From Beroe ovata (lineage: Eukaryota; Ctenophora; Nuda; Beroida; Beroidae): DNA of 13,440 nucleotides. A model generated the notes under the pieces. It did not search any database. It was given only the letters and a program-made list of their open reading frames with translations, and had not been told where the DNA came from. The translations under genes and the position numbers were made by a program. Every line of letters starts with the position of its first letter. Within the stretch, counting starts at the first letter, position 1. Where the stretch lies: positions 122,918 through 136,357 of the forward strand of contig CAMPET010000193.1 of the NCBI GenBank assembly GCA_946803715.1. Direction: 5' to 3'. This document shows, piece by piece, positions 1-9,400 of this stretch.

Positions 1-36
1 ACACAGACACACACACACACACTCACACACACACAA
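1..36. repeat. (CA)n microsatellite
   Basis: A CA dinucleotide tract with a few interruptions (CAGA, CTCA) runs from the window edge, so its true length is unknown. Confidence 0.95.
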
Positions 37-2330
37 GGTTCCTAGTACAGTTCCATGTGACTCGCACACACATATCTCCCACGATCTCTAACAGCATATG
101 ATTGTCAAATTCTTCAGATATATACCTCACACAGCATTATCGTGTACTATTATAGCACCAGCTGTTTGCCTTGTCAATTAACTTTATACTGAAACATTCC
201 GCCAGAAGGTACCATTTCACAATTTTACCCCGGAGGCGTCTTGAGTATAGCGCTGCGATATCTTGATAACATCGCCATTTTCGCCAAATTCTTCACATAG
301 GAAATGAGACGCTAATTACTTTTCCAATATCTGTCAAATTCCTGTGTTTCAAATTATAATTTATCACCCCAATTTTGCCGTTTCTAGATCCTGGTAATGA
401 TGTACATATTATAACGGACCGAAAAAATCCATGTCGCAGAATGTGCCCTGCAATTGGCTGCTGACCGAACCACCTGACAGTCGATTCAGGGGATGGATTG
501 GGCATTGTTTGAGCTGCGTCATCGCCTATTGTCTCAAGTTTTGGAACATTATCGTTTCAATACAGCACTCCTTACATAATGGCCTCATATTTGGCATCTC
601 TTTACAATGCAGCATCGCCGCGGCGCTCCGCTAGTTCTCCCTAGTCCCTCGAGTCTCTTCCCTATTTTAAGTGCTTTATCCTCGAACTTTATACACCTGC
701 AATAGAATTACACACAGCTACCGTAGATGAGATGTAGCGTCGGGATTCCAGGAAATAATCCAGAATCCACGCCACGTCGCCACACTGTGGGTTTATTGTT
801 GACAGTTTGAATTTGTCATGATGGTAACCTCCCCGTCAGCTACCAATGACAGAATATTGTGGGTACAAGCAGGATCCATTATAATAGGGTCATCACTTCC
901 TTCTTCTCGATTAATATAGTTACGTTATGAATATTGAATGATACAGTGTCACCTCAGCTTATAGTATCGTGTACACATCTCTCTGTATAGCTTTTCTCGA
1001 CATATATGCGGGTAGGATAACACCATTGATTCATGATTTCATAATGCAATCATAACCATACACAGCATACTGATACGAACTTGAGTGGTCACTAAAGATA
1101 TGCATGAGTATGATGATGGTTATGATTCAAGCAATGACACACCTTGTAGGATTACATTTACTCCCTACCCTCGCTAGCGGGATTTTTATCGGGCGGAATT
1201 ACAATTGCGCGGCGCCGACGGTAGGGAAAACCCTACAAATTTTACACACCATGACTCGCGGTTATTCTCAACCAGAGCACACACCCGTCACCCAGGCAAG
1301 TACCCGCCGTTATATCTACAATTCGCTGTGTCCGGTGAATATGGTGACTCCCGCAGCACACGGCGACCGTGACTGGTAATACACATTACACGGGGTAAAT
1401 CTGAAAGAATGCAACTTGATAACCACCACACCCATAGGCACTATTTAGTATTTACTACATTACTACAAATGCACCCATCCATCAAAAAACATAAAACTAC
1501 ATAAAACATAAAAACACTACTTTAAACCACCAAAATATATAATTGCCTGAGAGTCAAAACCATATTTATTTGAAATACATACGGTTGCTATATTGCTATA
1601 ATACGCGGTGCGCGTTTTTCAATATCAGCTAAATGGTTAGCATGAAAAGGGGGTACAGTAACGCGGATTGGTCCATTTGAATGCTATCATTGCATAACTC
1701 CCGCAGGGATATGTAGTGGGAACGGTTTAAATAGCCCGAATATCTAGGTGCACTCTATACGATTGTGATTTTAGCAGAGCGCACGCCGACAACATTCCAT
1801 ACATCCATAAAGCGTCCTTGCCCTTCTTGTAACCTAATGACACCTACGGCCATTTGATTATTGAATTATGTATGGAGCATCCAGAATTCCAGAAACCGGG
1901 GCCAATAATAGTTCAAATGGTGAACACTGAAGTGTATCGAATCCCGAAGCAATGCGCACTATGCAGTGATACATCTTGAGATGCGTGTTTTGGAATTCGA
2001 ATTTTTGTAAATTTTACTTTTTAGATATGTAATTTAATTGTGGTACAAACCCAATAAGGCCCTTCTAATTTGATTCCACTATTTCAAACATCCATGATAG
2101 ATATTAAATGCTCTCTTTGAGACTGCGGCTCAGGCAGTGAGTCAAATTGATTTAGAAACACTCCAAGACCAAGTTCGTTTCGCAGGAGTTTCATGTCTAC
2201 GTGCCCGATTTGCAGCTGTCTTTTTGTTACCTACCTTGGTTAATATAATTACTCAATCGCAATAACCCACTGCTAGGTACTTAATCTAATGCTTGTAGAG
2301 TTCTATAAAAACCTCTACTATACTCAATGA
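37..2330. other. Stretch with no supportable gene
   Basis: Only short open frames occur (the longest from an ATG is 91 codons at 1104-1379), with no recognised domain and no exon chain with compatible phases. A locally GC-richer patch lies at about 1170-1375. A TATAAAA-like word sits at 2304-2310 inside a weak inverted repeat (GTAGAG at 2295-2300, CTCTAC at 2313-2318). Confidence 0.6.
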
Positions 2331-2357
2331 GTGTCCATGAGTATTACTCATGGACAC
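2331..2357. repeat. 27-bp perfect palindrome with a 1-nt centre
   Basis: The left arm GTGTCCATGAGTA (2331-2343) and the right arm TACTCATGGACAC (2345-2357) are perfect reverse complements around T2344. The role is unknown. It could be a dimer-binding site, a hairpin or chance. Confidence 0.9.
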
Positions 2358-3383
2358 ACAGCATTATTATAATAGCACCCACAAAATCTACATTAGAGTC
2401 CTTAACTCAAGCCATCATCAAATACTGCGGCGAAGTTTTGTGCGTGCTTTTTCATATTTCTGCGTGACACATACACAAATTTCTGCCGATTATCGCTGTC
2501 TGGATACTTCCAAGCTGTCCGCGTGTGTGCTCGGTAAAGAGTCTCATTACGGAAGTCGCACTCATTTCCACATGACTCATTACCACTATAATAGGGTTAT
2601 AATAAGCTGCTTTCAGGAAAAGGATTTATTTGACTGAATGTTGATAGGCAGATGTTAAAGGCTAGATATGATAAAAATTCCACTAGATCGATAGGGAGAG
2701 AAAGGGAAGGGAGAGACAGCGATTCTACAACTCCCGGTTGTTCTGTTAGAAGTCTTGATCGTTCGGTATCTATTTAGAAGATCATCTTATCCTGATCAAG
2801 TCCTCTGCATAAGACATAGATATGACTGGTACTAACGCCTCAAATAATCATAGTTCATAGACGTGCTGATATAGAAGCCAAGTGTGTAAATGAGACCATT
2901 GTGTGCAATGGTTCCGACATTGGCGATGAACATGATCACATTATTATTCACTCTATGAGTCATATGAAGAAACCGCCGAATTTAGCCACCATTTACGTTT
3001 CACTGCACAGACCCTGAGTGGTATGTTCATTTGCGTTGTTATGTTGCAGTGGTGCAGTGGTGCAGTGACCAGATGGTATAAGTTCAAATTTGCATGGCCG
3101 AAATTGGGTCTACTGTGGCGCTTTCTAGCAAAGCATATCTTTCTAGCTAAGGATATCTTTACCTCTGAGAATTTTCTGAGGCGGCATATATAATAATCTT
3201 TCACGAAAGAAAGACTATAAATAATACAGTAAAGTTGATTGGGTTCTATAATTCTACTACTTATGTTGGATTATAATAATGTTCAGTGAGTCTATTATTA
3301 TCAAAAGACTGTAAATGCGGGGTCGCGCTAGATTTGTCTTCGTGTGGTGCCAACAGACTGTATAACACATAGGCATACTGAAC
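2358..3383. other. Stretch with no supportable gene
   Basis: No exon or RNA gene was recognised. Short open frames on both strands (95 codons plus at 2350, 83 codons minus at 2953-3204) have no familiar motif. A small direct repeat GTGCAGTG occurs three times at about 3046-3067. Confidence 0.55.
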
Positions 3384-3505
3384 TTGTGTGTGTGTCTCTG
3401 TGTGTATATGTTTGTGTGTCTCTGTGTGTGTGTGTGCGTGTGTATGTGTTTGTGTGTGTGTGTGGGTGTGTGTGTTTGTTGTTGTGTGTGAGGGGAGGCG
3501 GCACN

Positions 3506-3565
<60 letters not shown>
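3384..3565. repeat. Compound GT microsatellite
   Basis: GT-rich sequence with interruptions (TCTC, TATG, TTTG) spans about 3384-3490. A short GGGGAGGCGG patch follows, then an undetermined base at 3505 and a pure (TG)30 run at 3506-3565. The N at the edge of the pure run suggests the array length is unreliable in this assembly. Reading frames across it are only the repeat. Confidence 0.97.
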
Positions 3566-3566
<1 letters not shown>

Positions 3567-3866
3567 CTATTGTATCTGGGGGAGGACAGCATGGCGCCCC
3601 TCTGTAGTAGCCACAGCCAGAACGATTACTCTAATTCTCCATCGTACATGACCTGTCTTTTGTCAAAGATCTCACTATATGTACGACGGCAGTTAGTCTC
3701 ACCACTCGAACCCCATTCGAACAAGGTCGTCAAGAATTCACCGGTGATATCGCGGTCTCTTGCGTTCTTTGTCATCTATGAATAACTTGTTCCCGCTGCC
3801 CACATATATCTCATTGCGAGATCACGGCGTGGTTTTATATTCCTCCACAGTCCACAGTCCAATGAT
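3566..3866. other. Stretch between GT microsatellite and minisatellite
   Basis: A 64-codon frame starts at ATG 3591 (context ACAGCATGG, A at -3 and G at +4) and stops at 3785. It has no recognised motif, signal peptide or helix. I do not call it a gene. Confidence 0.5.
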
Positions 3867-4012
3867 GTGATCATCTGCACCCCATGGTGTGATCATCTAC
3901 ACCCCATGGTGTGATCATCTGCACCCCATGGTGTGATCATCTGCACCCCATGGTGTGATCATCTGCACCCCATGGTGTGATCGCCTGCACCCCATGGTGT
4001 GATCGCCTGCAC
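3867..4012. repeat. 22-bp minisatellite, about 6.6 copies
   Basis: The unit is GTGATCATCTGCACCCCATGG plus T. Copies start at 3867, 3889, 3911, 3933, 3955, 3977 and 3999 (last partial). Copies 6 and 7 share the variant GATCGCC for GATCATC, and copy 2 has CTACACC. Each unit includes the palindromes TGATCA (lost in copies 6-7) and CCATGG. The unit is not a multiple of three, so the minus-strand frame through it is not a protein repeat. Confidence 0.96.
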
Positions 4013-4572
4013 AGTATAAATTTCTCCCGCGTAGTGAAGACATTAAGACAATGATCAGTGCATTACTGTAGCTGTTTAACCACATATATTTCATTGCCAC
4101 TCTTGATACACAGAGAAACAAATGTCAGCCGTTTATTTTTACTTCTGAGTATAAGTAGAAGGGTCACATAAGGGGGCAAATAAGGTGGCAAAAAAGGGGG
4201 ACAAAGGGGGCAAAATGGGGGCGTCGGCGGAGCAGTCAATAGCCGTTGAAACAGTAGTAAAACATGCAGTACTTTGCCGGCTCAAGAATGGTGAATTAGA
4301 ATACGTTATCATTGATGGGGCTATCTGCACAGTCCTATTCCACACCAAAATGCATTTCATAGGTTATATACCATTATGCAGATTGCCACATAATATGCTT
4401 GTGTAAAATTAGCAGCGCGTGTCAAGTACAGCTCTTTGAAATATGAGCATGCCTCATATCACAAGTTTTCGACAAGTGTGACTTTTCCAAAGACGTGAAG
4501 CACGCACGTCATATTTTCATGGGGAAATGTATTCCTCCAATACTCCACGTGCGTATGCTCACGAATATGAGC
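4013..4572. other. Stretch with no supportable gene
   Basis: A purine-rich, G-run-rich patch lies at about 4165-4225 (repeated AAGGGGGCAAA-like words). A 73-codon frame at 4185-4406 begins inside it and has no recognised domain. No splice-compatible chain was seen. Confidence 0.5.
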
Positions 4573-4605
4573 ACTGGTAAATTACCACTGGTAAATTACC
4601 AGTGG
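4573..4605. repeat. Tandem 14-bp palindromic duplication
   Basis: ACTGGTAAATTACC is perfectly duplicated (4573-4586 and 4587-4600). The second copy forms a 21-bp palindrome at 4585-4605, with arms CCACTGGTAA and TTACCAGTGG around one A. Possible explanations are a hairpin-prone duplication or a symmetric binding site. Confidence 0.93.
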
Positions 4606-6324
4606 CAATATAGTTGGATTAGAAGTGGGTGGGTGGTTAATTTTCGATTCTTCGAATTTTCTATACTGGTTAAAATTGTTAATTTCCCAGATGAATCCCT
4701 GACTTTTATAATTTTACCGAGAGGAATCGCATTTACCGGAATAATGGGTATAACTCCGTTTGTCATTTTGGCCAGGCGCCGGTCTTATGCAGGTCTAAAT
4801 AATTACACCATCAGGTTAACTCTGAGGGCAGAGATGAGGAGTTAGCTTAGGTGATAATTTGAGCTATCTTGCCAGTTAGGATATCGCGAAGACACTGTTT
4901 CCCATATGATATGCTTTCTCAACTATGGTTGAGAATCACTACATGAGTACGAATGAGAACGCGCTGAACATACGGCCTGAAACATGACCTTTATAGAGCG
5001 TCACGAATTTAGATACATTCTAGTTGTTCATTTCAGTTGTCTAGGTCGTAGGGGAGATCCCGGTAAAGGTCAGCATGGCTGGTAACCCGTATGTGTACGT
5101 ATCAGTGTTAGAGGGGGCGGAAAGAAAAGCACGCGCATTTTACAGGGAAAACTACTTACAATTGCGCGTCATTTTCTTTCCTTCAATTCCGCCGATGAGT
5201 GCACAAACGGGTGACAATAGTTTCTAGTAGTGGTAGCAGTTGCCAGTTTGTGTCTGGCCTGGGTCTGTGTGTGTTGCAAAATCTACACATGTTTTTGAAT
5301 TTCCTGTTTCATCTTGTAAGTGCACGGTGTCGAAACAATGGGAAGACACGCCCAGGCTCACCCATGAGCTTTATATTGTGCAATACGTCTGCCTCATTAC
5401 GAATGTCTCACGAAAAGATATATATGGCCTGCAGTAGGCGTATATGTGATAATAGTGTGTGATAACACCGTGCATGACCATCTGCAGCAGCAGCATCGGT
5501 AATCCCATCTCGTACAGGCAATTTTCACTCTGACAAATGCAGTTTTAGATCTTTGTCTCGAGCAAAATTAGCACGAGCTGCATTGCATGGTGCGATTCAG
5601 TACTGCACTATGATGCTCATCAAACATTGATTCGCCGTATTTCATGCAATAATATTCACGCAATTCACACGCGGTAATCTTCAAATTCTTCGAAACTAGG
5701 ATCGAATATCAGATTGAAAATCACACGGAACACTTTAACTATTGTATTCTTGGAGCTATCCCGTCCACGCTGCATATCGCCATGTACGCTGTGTACGTGA
5801 TTATAAGTCATTTTCCTTCATGAATTCTACGTTTTCCCTTCCTTTATGAATTTCATTACAGAGAAAATCAACAGTCCACATGTCATTACCTATCTACACT
5901 TTCTTCGCGTTTATAATATCTTGCTTTAATCTGATTGGGAAATATCAATCTTCAGATTTCGAAACACATAGCTCGTGAAATAGGTGATTATAATGATGAA
6001 CTTTTCACGGATTACTGTGATCATTAGGAGCGTCTTTTTTGTGGCAGACAGACTCGAGCCTATCGTTTGTCTCATACTACAACATTGTCTTTAATTCGGT
6101 TAAAGTCGATTGTCACTCTGTATAAACAAGAGGAACTTGCTAAATCTGCATTTTGCTTGCCACGACACTATTTAGTATGTTTGTGCAAGGTGTTCGTGTA
6201 GTGTGCATGTCTTACAAATTAAAAAGATATATTTCGCAGAATAGGTCTGTGTTTCGCTAACCCCTCTGTTCCTGGTTTTCGCGTGACACAATATCAATCG
6301 TGTAGCTGTTCCCTCCCTCTCTAG
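4606..6324. other. Upstream of the GPCR; no exon identified
   Basis: About 1.7 kb just upstream of the first recognised receptor exon. It should contain the promoter and any 5' exon, but I could not pick out either. A frame at 5240-5437 translates to a Cys-containing, protein-like peptide without a family I recognise. The acceptor at 6324 shows that something upstream is spliced to exon 1. Confidence 0.5.
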
Positions 6325-6417
6325 GACATGAATGATCAACTCCTGATTTACATGATAGTAGCAGTCCTAGCCATCACTCTCAACATTACTTTCCTGGTGG
6401 TTTCCCTTTGCAGTTCG
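6325..6417 (+). CDS. GPCR exon 1 (first recognised): N-terminus and TM1
   Basis: The exon encodes residues 1-30 from ATG 6328. A hydrophobic helix covers about residues 5-28, with N19 in the 1.50 position (context ITLNITFLVV). The donor is TCG|GTAAGT at 6418 and leaves phase 0. A strong acceptor (pyrimidine-rich CCCTCCCTCTCTAG, ending 6324) lies just before the ATG, so an upstream exon carrying 5' UTR or more N-terminus probably exists. With ATG 6328 as the start the extracellular tail is only about four residues, which is short but possible. I did not find the upstream exon. Confidence 0.82.
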
Positions 6418-9400
6418 GTAAGTGTGGTGCATTGTGGTGCAAAGCTACTATAAATAGTGCTGAATGCTGATACTGTTTATTCAAAGTCCGTCAAACACCA
6501 CTATTATAGTTTTCGGGATGAAACACAGGTCCCACAATAATCACACATAATGACCACACAAGATAATGATCAGTGATCACATATAATGATCAGTGATCAC
6601 ATATAATGATCTCCGCTCACACATGACCCCTTTTTGCAGGAAGCACGTCACGCGACCCAGCGTAAAAAAGGGGTGTTCAGACTCCTCTACATTTCCCTTC
6701 TCATCAGCAATATCCTCCTCCTTCATTCACCCTTCCTATTGTTTTGGGCCATCAGAAACCACAACCATTCTGAGGTGAGCTGTGTATNGCTAGCGCATGA
6801 GATGTTTGAGACAAAAACACGTTTGATCGAGACCACAGTTCAGATAATCTTGCGGCAGGAAATTGGCTTAACCCGGGGGTTTATTTGAGCTCCTATCTAT
6901 AAGCCGGAGGAGGATGGATGTTGTAGAATGTAGCTAAATGAAATTAAATGCTTGGTCGCACTATCCGCATAATTAATCCGGAATTACCGTTAATTTTAGA
7001 CCAGTGATATTTATAGTAGGGTAACCGCAAATACGGTGTTTTAACTGTTGATATAGCTCAACAATAACAATTACCACATCCTTATCATCATAAACGAACA
7101 TCACCAACATCACTTACCTACAATACTAGCATATCAACAACATCACTTACCTACAATACTAACATATCACCAACATCACCCTTAACTACAATACTAGCAT
7201 ATCACTTACCCACACATCACTTGTTGCAGTTGTGGTGCATAGCGATCAGCTACATCGCATGGATAAGCTGCAGCATTAACGTGTGTTCCATCCTACTCAT
7301 TTCTATTGACAGGTTCATGGCAGTCATGAACCCCTTCAGATATGTCCAACTTATGAAGGCAGGTAGGCCACTTGAAGTACTATACCTACGCGTCACATCC
7401 CTTTGCCTAATTTTTTGGGTATTCCATTTCTCTTTATTTAGAAATCCAGTTTCCCCTTTTTGGAAATCCCATTTTCCTTATTTGGTATGTCTGATCATAT
7501 TAGGAAGTGTCTTTTTGTATCACAGAAATGTGGCCATCACGTCAAGTCAATATCACTTAAACAATCCCAACCCTCAGGAAAAGTGATAGCTCTCCAGATG
7601 GTTTTTATGGCATGGAGCTTCATCATGCCACAAGTGACGGGCTCCAACTCCAGCAAACGAAGTAAGTAACATTCCTAATTAAAAACATCGTCAGGGTGGT
7701 AATGACCAGCCACGAGGGCCAGGTAGGTAGTATCCCACAGCCCAAAACCATATACTGCGGTACTCCAGGATGACATCAAAATCATCGTTTTCTCAGAGTA
7801 TGACTATGTCGAGAAGTTGAATTTCTGTATCCCCAACGCGAACCAGTCGCTCTTCCACGCGTGGTACCTGGTATCTTTCCTCTTTCCCGCACTTGTGGCC
7901 CTATCCCTCAACATTTTCATCATCAAATACCTCGGTAAGAGACATATCATATGTTAATGTTACACTAATCAACGTGTATGTGAATCAGCATAATGACAAT
8001 GACAGTACCAGGGTGGTTCACTCACTGCCTGGTATGGATATCCTGTATTAGGCACCATGACAGTTACTGATTATCATCAGCAGTCAATATGAACAATATT
8101 AAACATTGAATAAGATTATCAATATGCCAATTCGACTACAGATCACGTGACTACAGATCACGTTGCTTACACTCATAAGAGAAGCCTGATGCACACAACC
8201 CACTCAAAGACATGGCCTGTCACAAACAGGCATGACACTTACTGTGAACGTCATATTCGGTTATCATCGACATATAATCCGGAAGGATGAAAAGTCAAAT
8301 ACACGACTTTTTCTTGACCTGATCCATCTTATGAGTGTGTCAGGAAGGCACTCAATTTGACATAATGTACCAATCATCGCACAAAACAATGGGGTATAAT
8401 TCATCGTGTAGTAATCGAGGAGACTCATCTGCAACAGACTTCCCCTCAGTTCGCAAGTTGAAGATTATAGCAGAGAACGCGTCCCCTATATCACCCAGAC
8501 CTATCGAGGATATGTCGAACACTCTGGCCTATTCATTCCTCAGAAGACTATCCGTCTCAGCGTTGAGGTAGGTTCATTACAATCACACCCACATCACTGT
8601 TCACAATGACACACCTGATCACTGACCACACCCCTTCTAAAGATTTCGCCATTGATCACACCCGCACCTCTAGAAGTTGGCCGGATGTCACACCAGCCGC
8701 ATCATGTCGAGTAAGCACCACACTGAGCTTCACACTCAGTATAGGAAGTGGCTCACAACTCAGGGTATCGCCACTTTCCCAGTTTGGGGAACAGCTGAGA
8801 CCCCCCGGCGGGGATAGGTAAAGTGCACGTGTATCTGTGTGGGAGAGGTGATTTGCACGTGTATCTGTGTGGAGAGGTGATTTGCACGTGTATATACTAT
8901 ATATGTGTGGGAAGAGTGAATTGCACGTGTATGCAGGCGCGCCGCGCATGTTGTACCGATCAAATGTCCAGCTTTTTCATCCTACACAAGTTACCGTATT
9001 CATTGTGTGTGTTACACAGCATGTCAGCATCCTTACACTAAGAATAATATGTGCATAAGAAGCATATTTACATAACTCAGTGGAATTCCAGTGCATGTCC
9101 GATAACTGTCTAACCCTAGACAGCAATAGGAAACAAACACTGTAATGTGTAGCTTACAATCGACAGAACTGTACTTGAAAAGTGGTGAAGTACGACAGAA
9201 TGGGACGACTCATGACTGTGTGTTACAATATTATATTTACTTGTGTTATATTTACTTGTGTTCCCGCATGGCAAATATCCGAACTATCATAGTCGTTGTG
9301 GACGATCCGGCCGGGGAATGTCTAAAGATATAATTCGTTAGGGGACTTATCAATCAGGGGAAATATAATCGATATATTATTGGAATGATTATTGTAATTA

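Noticed and set aside
1104-1379. 91-codon plus-strand frame in a GC-richer patch
   Set aside because: No recognised domain or signal, no splice-compatible neighbour; length is within chance expectation.
2350-2637. 95-codon plus-strand frame as a gene
   Set aside because: No recognised motif; the TATA-like word and palindrome nearby are suggestive only, so it is kept as a finding and not annotated.
3197-3212. TCTTTC/GAAAGA hairpin, considered as a histone-type 3' stem-loop
   Set aside because: Does not match the conserved histone stem-loop and no histone frame is upstream.
3257-3651. Long open frames on both strands with His-Thr or Cys-Val runs
   Set aside because: These are translations of the GT/CA microsatellite and include an undetermined base.
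3915-4121. Minus-strand frame with repeated HTMGCR-like words
   Set aside because: Produced by the 22-bp minisatellite, whose unit is not a multiple of three.
4495-4845. 116-codon plus-strand frame
   Set aside because: Begins with GTG, crosses the palindromic duplication at 4573-4605, and shows no recognised motif.
5199-5462. Frames with Cys-containing peptides, considered as a receptor N-terminal exon
   Set aside because: No acceptor/donor pair with phase 0 linking it to 6325 was convincing and no family was recognised.
7363-7577. Extension of exon 3 or exon 4 open frames through intron 3
   Set aside because: Clear donor at 7363 and acceptor at 7577 join TM3 to TM4 in frame; the intervening translation lacks receptor features.
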